Source: CAZKUN01 sp964555935 (GTDB lineage Bacteria > Armatimonadota > Zipacnadia > Zipacnadales > VGFC01). From it: a stretch of 40,889 bases of DNA. Made by a program: the position numbers and the translations under genes. The stretch lies in contig CAZKUN010000060.1 in the NCBI GenBank assembly GCA_964555935.1, positions 1 through 40,889 of the forward strand. Reading direction: 5' to 3'. Below, one piece after another: positions 7,875 to 16,499 of this stretch; the stretch's first letter is position 1; every line of letters begins with the position of its first letter. Under the pieces are notes generated by a model. It had not been told where the DNA came from. It did not search any database and saw nothing but the letters and a program-made list of their open reading frames with translations.

Positions 7875-8847
7875 ATGTCAAAACCGAAAGTCTTCGTTGC
7901 GCGCCTCATACCCGAAGCCGGGCTCGATATGGTCCTCGCCGAGACGGACGCCGAAGTCTGGCAGGAACAGCTTCCGCCGTCGCGCGAGGTTATCCTGGAG
8001 AAGGTCGCCGACAAGGACGGCCTGCTTTCGCTACTGACCGACAAAGTCGACGGCGAGGTCATGGATGCAGCGCCGAATCTGAAGGTCATCAGCAACTACG
8101 CCGTGGGCTTCGACAACATCACCGTGCCGGATGCCACCGCGAGGAAGATCCCCGTCGGCAACACGCCAGGCGTCCTCACCGAGACAACCGCGGAGATGGC
8201 CTGGTCGCTGCTGATGAGCGTCGCCCGCCGGATCGTCGAGGGCGACAAGTACACGCGCGCGCGCCAGTGGAAAACATGGGAGCCGAAGCTTNNNNNNNNN
8301 NCTGAACGAGTCGACGCTCGGCCTCGTCGGCTTCGGCCGCATCGGTCAGCGCATGGCGAAGCAGGCGCAGGGCTTCGACATGAAGATCCTGTACTACGAT
8401 GTCTACAAGAACGACGAGGCGGCAGCGGAGTATGGGGCGGAGTATTGCGAACTCGACGATCTGCTCAAGCAGGCGGACTTCGTCTCGATGCACACGCAGC
8501 TCACCGACGACACTCGCCACATGATCGGGACGCGGCAGTTCGAGATCATGGGCCCGGACACGATCCTCATCAACACCTCGCGCGGCCCAGTCATCAACGA
8601 GGCGGAGCTGTACACCGCGCTCAAGAACGAGACGATCCTCGCGGCGGGCCTGGACGTGACGGAGGTCGAGCCGATCGCCGACGACAGCCCACTGCTCGAG
8701 CTGGATAATGTCGTCATCTGCCCGCACATCGCCAGCGCATCATTGCGCACGCGCTCGAAGATGGCGACGATGGCGGCGAGCAACCTGCTGGCAGGGCTCA
8801 AGGGCGAGAAGCTGCCGAACTGCGTCAACCCCGAGGTCCAGGAGTAA
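7875..8847 (+). CDS. D-2-hydroxyacid dehydrogenase (glyoxylate/hydroxypyruvate reductase-like), interrupted by an assembly gap
   Basis: NAD(P)-dependent D-isomer-specific 2-hydroxyacid dehydrogenase. The first part (7875-8291) carries the substrate domain (VGFDNITV, GVLTETTAEMAWSL); after 10 Ns the second part carries the Rossmann motif GLVGFGRIGQ, catalytic Arg in NTSRGPVI, Glu in DVTEVEP and His in ICPHIASAS. The parts lie in different frames only because the gap was filled with exactly 10 Ns; the sequence up to CTT (8289-8291) and from CTG (8302) would join in frame if the missing stretch is a multiple of three. By comparison with the family about 3-6 residues are missing. GGGAGGG lies 10 bases before the ATG. 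Physiological direction (glycerate/hydroxypyruvate or glyoxylate/glycolate) is undetermined. Confidence 0.88.
8292..8301. other. 10-N assembly gap
   Basis: Ten consecutive Ns, a conventional scaffold placeholder whose length need not match the true gap. Confidence 0.99.
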
Positions 8848-8874
8848 CGCAACCTCGCCCGGCCTGATCGCAAC

Positions 8875-8908
8875 GAAGCCCCCACCTGCAGATGCAGGTG
8901 GGGGCTTC
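8875..8908. terminator. Long perfect hairpin after the dehydrogenase gene
   Basis: Sixteen-bp perfect inverted repeat (arms GAAGCCCCCACCTGCA and its complement, centre GA) 28 bases after the stop at 8847. There is no T-tract, so termination may be inefficient or factor-assisted. Its CCTGC-GA-GCAGG-like core recalls the hairpin at 16522, so it may be a repeat family member. Confidence 0.6.
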
Positions 8909-9002
8909 TCGATTCGGTAGCAAGGCACTCCGGTGCGCGGCGGGCCGATAAGGGCGCCAGAATCTTTCTGAATGATTGTAGGTCTTAGATGACGAATATA
9001 CG

Positions 9003-9065
9003 GTCAGAGCGGCTGACGGTTCGGCCGATAAACCCGGGAACTCAGTCCGGCATGGTGAGGCCCGG
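9003..9065 (+). promoter_or_regulatory. Possible structured 5' leader of the pseudopilin gene
   Basis: The 176 bases between the hairpin at 8908 and the pilin ATG hold small inverted repeats (GTCAG/CTGAC at 9003-9017 and CCGGG/CCCGG at 9034-9065). No known riboswitch consensus, including the c-di-GMP GEMM core, could be matched by eye. Listed as a weak candidate only. Confidence 0.2.
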
Positions 9066-9084
9066 AGCAAAGGGGTGCTGAGGT

Positions 9085-9798
9085 ATGAGCCGCAAATCCG
9101 GCTTTACGCTGATTGAGCTCCTCGTAGTCATTGCCATCATTGCCATCTTGGCCGCGATCTTGTTCCCTGTCTTCGCACGCGCGAGAGAGAAGGCCCGCCA
9201 GGCGAGTTGTCAGAGCAACGAGAAGCAGCTCGGTCTTGCCTTCCTGATGTACGCTCAAGATTACGACGAGACATTCCCGCGCGACTGTTGGCAAAACGTC
9301 CCACCCATCTCAAACGCTAGCTACCCAACGCTGCACAACCCGGCCGGCGCCTCGGTTGAGGCGCACTGGGACTGGCCGCACCATGTCTACCCGTACGTCA
9401 AGAACACGCAGATCTTCGACTGCCCAACGAGCCGGGACCCGTACCCCAACGGCAGTGGCGCGCAGAACTACGACGGCAACTACATGTGGAACCACAATGG
9501 CGCCAGTTGCAGCGGTCGACGCGGGAGGATGTCACAGATAGAGTACCCGGCGGAGATCGTGTTGCTCATGGATGCTGGGGACGCCTACTTCATCCCCGGG
9601 GCGGACAACATGACCAACCTGCTGGCCTGCATGGACGAGAACTTCAACCCACCGCATGTCGAGCGCTCGTCGAAACACAACGACCAGGCGAACGTGTGCT
9701 TCATAGACGGCCACGTCAAGAGCCAATCGAGGGGTTGGCTGCTCGACGTGAACCGGCCGCCGTCGAACCTGCCCTACAACATCTACGTCGCTCCGTAG
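9085..9798 (+). CDS. Type II secretion pseudopilin, DUF1559 / H-X9-DG family
   Basis: 237 residues. The prepilin leader is MSRKSG with cleavage expected before FTLIELLVVIAIIAILAAIL, Glu5 of the mature protein being present; this helix anchors the protein in the membrane and packs pilus-like fibres. The following FPVFARAREKARQ and LMYAQDYDE segments and the C-terminal His-x9-Asp-Gly motif (HNDQANVCFIDG) define the large DUF1559-type prepilin family found in high copy in Planctomycetes-like and Armatimonadota genomes. No secretion-machinery genes are nearby, as usual for these dispersed pseudopilins. It is convergent with the membrane protein at 10152. Function may be cargo secretion or surface-fibre formation; the family is certain, the role is not. 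Confidence 0.93.
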   Translation: MSRKSGFTLIELLVVIAIIAILAAILFPVFARAREKARQASCQSNEKQLGLAFLMYAQDYDETFPRDCWQNVPPISNASYPTLHNPAGASVEAHWDWPHHVYPYVKNTQIFDCPTSRDPYPNGSGAQNYDGNYMWNHNGASCSGRRGRMSQIEYPAEIVLLMDAGDAYFIPGADNMTNLLACMDENFNPPHVERSSKHNDQANVCFIDGHVKSQSRGWLLDVNRPPSNLPYNIYVAP

Positions 9799-9847
9799 GC
9801 CCGCGGGACTCGCAGACTGCTGGGACGGACCGAAGTGAACAACAGAC

Positions 9848-9879
9848 AGCGCCCGACCCTCATGAGGGTCGGGCGTTGG
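9848..9879. terminator. Intrinsic terminator shared by convergent genes
   Basis: Sixteen-bp hairpin, CAGCGCCCGACCCTCA paired with TGAGGGTCGGGCGTTG (one G-T wobble), followed by GCTTTCAA. It lies 49 bases after the pilin stop and 40 bases from the end of the convergent gene, so it can serve both strands. Confidence 0.75.
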
Positions 9880-9918
9880 CTTTCAACTGATCGCGACTCG
9901 GCAGACCGAGGCGCGTGT

Positions 9919-10152
9919 CTATATGGTCCCCGGGGCGGCCGCCTCGTCAGTGCCTCCAGCTTCCCCGTCGCCTTCCGGATTCCCAGTGGCCTTCTCACCC
10001 TCCGCCTCCTGCTGCTCCTGCTCCTCCTGATCCTGGTCGTCGTTAGCTTTGTCCGACTTCCCGCTCATGGCGGAGAACCCTATCGCGGCTATGACGATTA
10101 CCACCACCACGATCGCGACGATTGCTGCCACCGGCGAAATCTGCTTCTTCAC
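9919..10152 (-). CDS. Small single-pass membrane protein with acidic C-terminal tail
   Basis: 77 residues from a GTG start preceded by GGGAGGGG at 5-base spacing; an ATG exists further upstream at 10194 but lacks a comparable ribosome site. The N-terminus is VKKQISPVAAI, followed by one very hydrophobic helix (VAIVVVVIVIAAIGFSA, about 11-28), then a Gln/Glu/Asp/Gly-rich disordered tail. The basic N-terminus and Lys after the helix make the orientation hard to call. Similar short KK-ISP-transmembrane proteins are recalled from Armatimonadota-like genomes, but no function is known. It is convergent with the pseudopilin gene. Confidence 0.7.
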   Translation of the reverse strand: MKKQISPVAAIVAIVVVVIVIAAIGFSAMSGKSDKANDDQDQEEQEQQEAEGEKATGNPEGDGEAGGTDEAAAPGTI

Positions 10153-10295
10153 AGTAACCCCTCCCGGCTCCTGGATTGCACGTGTCGGACCCATCGCCCG
10201 GCGCTGGCTGATGCTCAGCCATCTAACACTCTATTTCACCATCTGGGTCGCAAGGCCCTGCATCCGGGCCGCCGGAGCCACGAACGCGCGGGCGT

Positions 10296-13265
10296 CTACT
10301 CGCTGAAGTCGCGGTAGTAGAGTTCCTGGAGGTACTCAAGATCGCCCTCGATCATGTAGAGCTTGCCCGACACGCGGACGTGTCCCTTCGGCGGGCATTT
10401 GGGCCAGGCAGGATCGGCGTGGACGCAAGGGATCAGCCAGTTGCTGAGGATCGACTTCGGGCGCGGGAAGGCGAGGCCGATGAGGTTCTTCCCGTCGGGA
10501 GACTCGACCGCGACGAGGCCGATATCGGCCGTGACGCCACCTCGGCCCCATCCTGTCGGATCATCGTTGTCAGGCAGATCCAATCCCCCGATGCACGGAT
10601 AGTGGCACAGCTCGCGACGGCCCTTGCCCCGGTCGGTATCGGACATGCGCAACCACTCGCCGTTGCTGAGGATGTGAGTGCGCTCGCCGGTCTCGTCTTT
10701 CAGCAGATCATCCCACAGCCGGAGGCAGAACTGAGTGTCAACGAACGTCTCAGTGTCGTTGCCATTGTAGAACCAGGACTCGAAGGTCACTCCATCAGCG
10801 CCGGGGCTGACGATGCCGCCCGCTCGGCAGTTCTCGGCGAGCGTCCAGTCGTACCAGAAACTCCCACCGGGCCCGGCGTGGAACTGTTCGAGGTTCTTGG
10901 CTTCGGTCTTGCCGATCATGTCCTCGCGGAAGTGGTCGATGAAGAGGATCCCGAAGTCGGTGATGATCGTCTCGGGGAAACGGAGGTTGATCGGCGCGTT
11001 CATCCACGGAGCCTGGATGTCGACGAGGCAGGCGCCGGGGGAATCGGGTCCGTTGAGCTTCGGCGTAACGGACACCTCCGGCGCGCGGCCGGTGGTGACG
11101 CGATAGGTCTGCTCTGAGCCATCCGTATCCACCAGGAAGACGCAGCCAAACGTGCCGCGCTCATCGACGAACACCTGGTAGCCGTCATTGCCGACGGTGG
11201 AGTGCGGCACCTCGTTCCATTCGAACTGCTCGTCGCCTTTGACCTCGAGGCGAGGCTGCTTGTAGGTGGGTAGGCCCTCGACGATGATCGGGATGAGATT
11301 CTTGCCGCCGTGGACGGAGAACTTGGCCTTGCCGGCACGCGAGCGGATGCGAGTTGGGAAGTCCGAGAGCTTCCGGCCGACGGCGATGTCGGAGATCCAT
11401 GGCGCCTCGTCGCCATAGGGTACGCGATCCGCCTCGGGGGTCTCGTACTCGTTCTCATCGTTGCCGTAGGGCATGATGTAGAAGTCGGCTTCGATGAAGT
11501 CGCCCGGCACGAGGTCGGCCGCGCCGCCATCGACGCTGAGCGCGAGGTGGGTGTCGCCGCGCTCGGTGGAGTGGGCGACGACGGCGGGACCGTATTCGAC
11601 TCCGCCCAGACTCGAACTAAACCCGCGCACGACGAAGCTGTTGCAGCCCTGTTTGGCCCCGTACTCAGTCGCCCACGGGAATTCGCCACCCAACGATTCG
11701 CCGGCGACAATGACCTTGTCCTCGGCGGTCACATCGCGCACCTCGACTTCGCCATCCGCGCTCTGGTACGCGATCTTCTGGTAGCGGAGCGATTGGATGC
11801 GGGAGGTGATATCGAGCACGCGCATCTGAGTTGAGAGGTCATCAATGTGGAGCGGCTCGATGACGTCGATGCGGATCTTGAGGAAGTTGCGCAACTCGTC
11901 GGTCTGAGGCAATTCGAAGGAGTCGACTCGGGCGCGCAGCGTTCCGTCGTCGGAGGTGTAGTCGATGGAGATGTCCATCCAGTTGGGACCCGTGCTGCGG
12001 AACGTGGTGCCCTCGTACTTGGAGTAGTGCCAGTCGCCGTCGACCATGTACATGAGGAAGCGGTGCCCGGCGACGTTGTCATGCTGAGGCTGGCTGGGCC
12101 ACAATCGCTGGCTCATGGGGCGGAGATCCGCTATAGCGACGCCGGGGATCCCACCGAACTTGAAGGGCACGAAGCAGGTGGTCTCGGTGACGCCGGTGGA
12201 GCTATGGTAGTAGTCCATCCACGCGCCGAGGGATGAGAACTGCTTGAGCGGGTGGTTGCCCCAATTCTGGTACATGTGGAGACTGGTGAGGTCGCGCTTC
12301 TCGTCGGCGGCCAGGTGGAGCGGGAAGAAGGTCTCGCTGAACGGAATGTCAGTTGGGTTGTAGAACTTCTCTTCTATCTCGCCCGCGAAGTTCTTGCTGA
12401 TCTGGACCATGATGGGAAGCGGGTCGCCATCAGCATCAAGCACAACGCCGCACTCAACGCTGCCGGGCGCTTTGCGGGTCTCGTGGCAGACGTAGACCTT
12501 GCGTGGCGTGGCATCGTTTTGGATCGAGAACTGGGCGGTCTCGTAGTGGTTCGGATTCTCGTAGTAATGGTAGCTGAAGCCGCCGGGGTTGTCGGTGGTG
12601 ACCATGTAACAGCCGCGCACGGCATCGTAATGCGCCTCGACGCCGTCGGTGAGGGTGATTGCGAACGCGGGCGGCGGGGCAGCCACTCGCAAGGGCATGG
12701 CTGCGTCGAGCTTGTCGCCGGACTCGATGGAATCGAAGCTCGTTCCTCCCGAACCAGCGGCGAACATGATCCTGGCGTCGCCGGCTTCAGCGTTCTCAGA
12801 GCCGTCGATGCAGTGCCAAGTAGTCTGCACGAGGAGCTGGTCGGCGTAGCAGTAAAGCACGACCTCGCCCTTGGCGGGGAAGACGTCGCCCGCTTCGGAG
12901 ACGCAGTCGACGTCGAACCAGTGGACCTCTAGGTAGTAAGGGCCCCGCCGATAGAGGTTGATGCGGGAGTTCTGCTGAGCGCGGAGCGACGAGTAGACCA
13001 CTCCCCCACTCTCGATCTCAAGCGACAGCTCGCCCTCGGGTCCATCGTCAGCCGTGACGACGGCACGGCTGCGCTGGGTGTCGCCCATGTGCAACGTGAC
13101 GAGGTACTCCTCGGCCAGTACCTGGGCCTGCTGGCGGCTGGCGTCGGTGTAGCCACACTCGAGCACGAGCTGCTTGGACGGCCGCTGGGCGGCGAGGTCG
13201 GCGGCCCACGGGCCGGCGTCCTGGGCGGAGGCGAGTGACGTGATGAGGGAGAGCATGAGGAGCAT
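10296..13265 (-). CDS. Large secreted protein of unknown family
   Basis: 989 residues; not recognised. A short signal peptide MLLMLSLITSLASAQDAG supports export. The start at 13265 is preferred to 13271 because AAAGGA precedes it by 6 bases. The protein is mostly beta-rich with many aromatic residues (YLEVHWFDVDC, GGFSYHYYENPNHYETAQF, FHAGPGGSFWYDWTL), a composition common in carbohydrate-active proteins. It ends with a conserved-looking segment (GKLYMIEGDLEYLQELYYRD). No catalytic motif could be assigned. It is the last gene of a same-strand run containing a sugar isomerase-like gene and a GH52-like glycosidase, which suggests a role in glycan binding or breakdown (inference). Confidence 0.75.
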   Translation of the reverse strand: MLLMLSLITSLASAQDAGPWAADLAAQRPSKQLVLECGYTDASRQQAQVLAEEYLVTLHMGDTQRSRAVVTADDGPEGELSLEIESGGVVYSSLRAQQNSRINLYRRGPYYLEVHWFDVDCVSEAGDVFPAKGEVVLYCYADQLLVQTTWHCIDGSENAEAGDARIMFAAGSGGTSFDSIESGDKLDAAMPLRVAAPPPAFAITLTDGVEAHYDAVRGCYMVTTDNPGGFSYHYYENPNHYETAQFSIQNDATPRKVYVCHETRKAPGSVECGVVLDADGDPLPIMVQISKNFAGEIEEKFYNPTDIPFSETFFPLHLAADEKRDLTSLHMYQNWGNHPLKQFSSLGAWMDYYHSSTGVTETTCFVPFKFGGIPGVAIADLRPMSQRLWPSQPQHDNVAGHRFLMYMVDGDWHYSKYEGTTFRSTGPNWMDISIDYTSDDGTLRARVDSFELPQTDELRNFLKIRIDVIEPLHIDDLSTQMRVLDITSRIQSLRYQKIAYQSADGEVEVRDVTAEDKVIVAGESLGGEFPWATEYGAKQGCNSFVVRGFSSSLGGVEYGPAVVAHSTERGDTHLALSVDGGAADLVPGDFIEADFYIMPYGNDENEYETPEADRVPYGDEAPWISDIAVGRKLSDFPTRIRSRAGKAKFSVHGGKNLIPIIVEGLPTYKQPRLEVKGDEQFEWNEVPHSTVGNDGYQVFVDERGTFGCVFLVDTDGSEQTYRVTTGRAPEVSVTPKLNGPDSPGACLVDIQAPWMNAPINLRFPETIITDFGILFIDHFREDMIGKTEAKNLEQFHAGPGGSFWYDWTLAENCRAGGIVSPGADGVTFESWFYNGNDTETFVDTQFCLRLWDDLLKDETGERTHILSNGEWLRMSDTDRGKGRRELCHYPCIGGLDLPDNDDPTGWGRGGVTADIGLVAVESPDGKNLIGLAFPRPKSILSNWLIPCVHADPAWPKCPPKGHVRVSGKLYMIEGDLEYLQELYYRDFSE

Positions 13266-13296
13266 TGACATTCCTTTCGGGCGTGGCGACGGCGAT

Positions 13297-13319
13297 GCGA
13301 GCTGGAAGCTCGCGGTCCC
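13297..13319 (-). repeat. REP-like hairpin, GGACCG type
   Basis: Perfect 7-bp stem GCGAGCT-GGA-AGCTCGC followed by GGTCCC, immediately upstream of the secreted 989-residue gene; same layout as at 3539. Confidence 0.7.
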
Positions 13320-13326
13320 AGACGGC

Positions 13327-13350
13327 GTCGGGGTTGAAACCCCTCCTACA
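13327..13350 (-). repeat. REP-like hairpin, GTAG type
   Basis: GTC, stem GGGGTT-GA-AACCCC, then CTCCTACA; identical to copies at 77 and 34243. The right end reaches 5 bases into the end of the isomerase gene, supplying its stop region. Confidence 0.75.
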
Positions 13351-14218
13351 GGACGGCGGCGATTGCGCGTTCGATGACGGCTTTGCTTTCGGCGAGGGCC
13401 GGGACGATGTCGGGTTCCTCTAACTCAAACGCCCAGACGCCGGTGAAAGAGGCGTCGCGACACCAGCGCATGATCGCCACGTAGTCGAGGTAACCTCGGC
13501 CACACGCGCGGTGGTCGCGGAAGTCGGCGAGCCGGAGATCGTGGAGGTGGAAATGGTACACCTTCTCCCCAAGGGCGTCGAGCTGGGCGGTGAGTGTCTC
13601 TCGGCAGACAGCCGCGCCCTCTTCCGTGCCACGCAGATCGGGAGCGATGTAGCCGACGAGGTGGCCGACATCGATGTTGGCGCCGACCGCGGGGTGGTCG
13701 ATGTCGTGGATGAGTTGGGCGAAGAGATCGACGCCGACGGGATAGCCCGTTTCGATGGTCAGCGTGACGCCGGCTTCGCCCGCGCAGTCGCCCAAGGCGC
13801 GGAACGTGGCGAGTATCTCCGGCCATGCTTCCTCGAGCGTGTAGCCCGACTTGCCGGGAACATGAGCGGTTGTGGTTGAGCCGCCGAGGAAGGCAGTGGC
13901 TGTGATGGCCGTCTCAAGCTGGGCGACGGCCGCGGCTTTGAGACCGGGATTCGGCGCGAGGAGCGGCATATCGATGAACGGCGCGTGGGTGCTCACGCTG
14001 TCGAAGGGCGCGACGACCTCGCGGAGCGCCTCGCGTTCGGTGGCGTTCATGCGGTCGAAGTAGAAGCCGGCAAGATCGCCTTGAGAGTGCCGGTAGCCGT
14101 CGAAGGCCAGGAGTTCGATGGACCTGAAGCCCATATCCCAGCCGACGCGCGCGGCGGCGGGGATGGAATGACCCGCGAGCGATGCGGTGGAGAAGCTGAG
14201 GTTGGATGGGTTGAGCAT
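13346..14218 (-). CDS. Sugar phosphate isomerase/epimerase (xylose-isomerase-like TIM barrel)
   Basis: 290 residues, the usual size for the AP-endonuclease-2/xylose-isomerase-like family. Probable metal ligands follow the family order: Glu156 (TIETGYP), Asp183 and His186 (NIDVGH), a His in the HFHLHD segment (222-226) and Glu265 or 267 (FELEEP). Such enzymes isomerise or epimerise ketoses, inositols or 3-keto sugars. GGAGG lies 5 bases before the ATG. It sits between a GH52-like glycosidase and a large secreted protein, consistent with cytoplasmic processing of released sugars. The substrate cannot be read from sequence. Confidence 0.85.
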   Translation of the reverse strand: MLNPSNLSFSTASLAGHSIPAAARVGWDMGFRSIELLAFDGYRHSQGDLAGFYFDRMNATEREALREVVAPFDSVSTHAPFIDMPLLAPNPGLKAAAVAQLETAITATAFLGGSTTTAHVPGKSGYTLEEAWPEILATFRALGDCAGEAGVTLTIETGYPVGVDLFAQLIHDIDHPAVGANIDVGHLVGYIAPDLRGTEEGAAVCRETLTAQLDALGEKVYHFHLHDLRLADFRDHRACGRGYLDYVAIMRWCRDASFTGVWAFELEEPDIVPALAESKAVIERAIAAVL

Positions 14219-14238
14219 GGGACCTCCACGACGACGGC

Positions 14239-14262
14239 GTCGGGACTAAAGTCCCTCTTGCA
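14239..14262 (-). repeat. REP-like hairpin, diverged GTAG type
   Basis: GTC, stem GGGACT-AA-AGTCCC, then TCTTGCA; it fills the 58-base gap between the isomerase and the GH52-like gene. Confidence 0.65.
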
Positions 14263-14276
14263 GGGCACGAGCCCAT

Positions 14277-16433
14277 TCACGCAGGCGGCATGTCGAGGCC
14301 GAGGCCGTCGGGCAGCTCGCCATGCACGTGACAGACGACGCGGCCGGATTCGATGACACAATCGGCCCACGGGATCTGCTCGTTCTCCCAATCAGCCAGC
14401 GCGGTGAGCGGCATGCGGCATGGGACGCGGACAGGTGAGAACCGCACCTTGCCCTCGACGCGGTCGATCTGCAATCCGATGGATGACATCAGGACGCCGA
14501 TCGAGGTGATGCCGCGCGGGTAGTAAGACAGGTTGTTGCTGATGTACGTGTCGACGAAGCATCGCCCCTCGGGCCGGGAGTTCTCGAAGGTGAGGAAGTC
14601 CCAGTAGCGGGTCGCCATGTCGAGGTAGTCCATCCCCAGGTAGGCCCCGGTGAAGTCGCGCCAGAGGTTCTGAGAGATCCAGATGTTGGATCGGTCCGCG
14701 CTGGAGTGAGTGCAACCATACTCCGCCAGCGAGGCGCGAGTGGCGTTGAGCATATCCTCGCGGATGCGCTCGACATCGAGAGGCAGATCCAGCCCGACCA
14801 TCAGCGGATAGAGCATGCCATTGCTGGTGTAAAGGCTGTAGGCATCCCAACCCTCCAACTCGCCGGCTGGGAGTTCCTCGCCGGACCAAGCATCCTTGAG
14901 CCCGGTGGCGTCCTTGTCGATGCAGACGGCGTAGTGATCATCGAGCCAGGCTTTCTTCTCGAGCGTCTCCTGGATGAGCCGCGCGCGGCCCTGAGCAAGC
15001 GTGGCGAAGTCCTTCTCGTCGAGGTTCTCGGCGATCTGCCCGACGGCTTCGAGGGCGCACAGGCACTTCACGCCGAGATATGTCTGCTCGTTGGAGTACT
15101 GGACCGCCGGCGAAGCGTCGTCAATCGTGTTGGCTGTGCCAACGTTTGGGAAACCGTTGCCCGTTGTGTCTGCGGCCTCGATGTAGGCGACCAGGCGCTT
15201 GACGAGACCGAGGTGACGCTCGATCGGCTCAGCTGAGCCAGTCCAGCGCCAATGGGCGTGGAGCATCAAGATGAAGTTGGCGTTCTCCTCGATCTCCATC
15301 TGGTGCGGGTAGCTCTGAGCGTTCGCCACGCAGCCCTCGCCCATGTCGTGGCTGAGGAACGAGCCCGTCTCGGCCTCATTCTCGTGCTGGGCCCACTCGT
15401 CAAAGGTGAGTTCGAGGAGTTCGGGCCAGAGCGCGAAGTAGATGAGCCCGAGGTTGTACTCGACGTCGATGGTCGAGTTGTAGAAGCAAATGCCCTCCCA
15501 AACGCTGAACCAGTCCGATCCGTCAGGCTTGGACGTCCACCACGTGTTGGAGAGGTAGCTCTGGAACGTGTAGGCGAGAAGATCGCGGTGGGTCTTGCTG
15601 AGCGAGGACTCGATGAAGAGCGAATCAAACAGCTCGCCGCGGCCACGGAGGACGGTCTCCGCGCTGCGCGCGTAGTCAATCACGGATTTCACATCAGCGT
15701 GGCGCTCGGCGTACTTGAAGACAGTCGGCTGATTGCGGGCTTCGAATACATGCTCGGCGACATGGGCGGCCCAGATGAGACTGAAGCTGACGGGCCCGCC
15801 GGTCGCGTCGAAACACCATGAGACGCGTCCGTCCGAGATGGCAGCCCCCTCGGTGACGGCGACGAGGCGGTCGACGCACTGGACGACATCTTCCCCGATG
15901 GTCTCGGAGTATTCGCGGTCGACTTCGAGCTTCGCCGGTTCAAGCGGGACAGCGTAGGTCCACGTGGTGCCCTCGGCATCGGACTCGTTGGGCATGGCGC
16001 CGCGATCAACTCCGAACACGAACTTGCCCTTGGCGACATCGTGATTCTCGACCCGGTTCCAGTGGACCATGTCTCGAATCGGCTCGATACGGATGTCGAC
16101 GTAGAAGAACGGCGCGGTGGATAGCTCAACGTCCTTCGGGTAGAAGGGCGAAGTGAAGGTGACCTCCAGCAAGCACGCCGCCTCGACGGAGCGCGCGCGG
16201 AAGGTGATCGAGTTCATCGTCAGTTCCTGCTCGACGAACTCGAAATGCGGCGCGACATCAGACATCGGCAGAATACGCCGGACGCCGGACTCGGTCTCAA
16301 CGCCGATCTCAAGCTTAGCGACGTAATCGAGGAACCGGCCCATAGCGGAGACGCGAATGTCGCCCCGATTGGGGCGGAAGTTGATGGCGAAGCGCGAGCC
16401 GAGAGGCGCTAGAATGGACTCGGTGGCGATCAT
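14277..16433 (-). CDS. GH52-like (clan GH-O) glycosidase, candidate beta-xylosidase
   Basis: 718 residues, close to the roughly 700 of GH52 beta-xylosidases. A beta-rich N-terminal domain is followed by an (alpha/alpha)6-type region. Segments resembling GH52 in the right order are: a VWEG motif (Glu313), aligning with the GH52 nucleophile in NEGEY; SFLSHDMGEG (358-367); TIDDASPAV (Asp438/Asp439) near the GH52 acid; and a C-terminal NLSYYPRGITSIG equivalent to SKYYPRGVTSI. This rests on recalled family sequences. GH116 and DUF4965 glutaminase-like proteins share the fold and remain alternatives. No signal peptide is seen, so it is probably cytoplasmic, as GH52 enzymes are. AGGAGG lies 7 bases before the ATG. 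The adjacent isomerase-like gene fits pentose or hexose catabolism. Confidence 0.6.
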   Translation of the reverse strand: MIATESILAPLGSRFAINFRPNRGDIRVSAMGRFLDYVAKLEIGVETESGVRRILPMSDVAPHFEFVEQELTMNSITFRARSVEAACLLEVTFTSPFYPKDVELSTAPFFYVDIRIEPIRDMVHWNRVENHDVAKGKFVFGVDRGAMPNESDAEGTTWTYAVPLEPAKLEVDREYSETIGEDVVQCVDRLVAVTEGAAISDGRVSWCFDATGGPVSFSLIWAAHVAEHVFEARNQPTVFKYAERHADVKSVIDYARSAETVLRGRGELFDSLFIESSLSKTHRDLLAYTFQSYLSNTWWTSKPDGSDWFSVWEGICFYNSTIDVEYNLGLIYFALWPELLELTFDEWAQHENEAETGSFLSHDMGEGCVANAQSYPHQMEIEENANFILMLHAHWRWTGSAEPIERHLGLVKRLVAYIEAADTTGNGFPNVGTANTIDDASPAVQYSNEQTYLGVKCLCALEAVGQIAENLDEKDFATLAQGRARLIQETLEKKAWLDDHYAVCIDKDATGLKDAWSGEELPAGELEGWDAYSLYTSNGMLYPLMVGLDLPLDVERIREDMLNATRASLAEYGCTHSSADRSNIWISQNLWRDFTGAYLGMDYLDMATRYWDFLTFENSRPEGRCFVDTYISNNLSYYPRGITSIGVLMSSIGLQIDRVEGKVRFSPVRVPCRMPLTALADWENEQIPWADCVIESGRVVCHVHGELPDGLGLDMPPA

Positions 16434-16452
16434 TGAAGGGCCTCCTGATGCC

Positions 16453-16477
16453 GTCGGATCTGGAGATCCGACCTACG
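16453..16477 (-). repeat. REP-like hairpin, GTAG type
   Basis: Perfect 9-bp stem GTCGGATCT-GG-AGATCCGAC followed by CTACG; it fills the 66-base gap between the GH52-like gene and the spermidine-synthase-like gene. Confidence 0.75.
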
Positions 16478-16499
16478 ACGGCGACGACGCGGGTGGAAG

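Noticed and set aside
8909..9084. c-di-GMP (GEMM) or thiamin riboswitch before the pseudopilin
   Set aside because: AAACC and GGGGTGCTGAGG fragments recall these families, but the GACGCAAAGCC core of GEMM and the other half of the THI box are absent.
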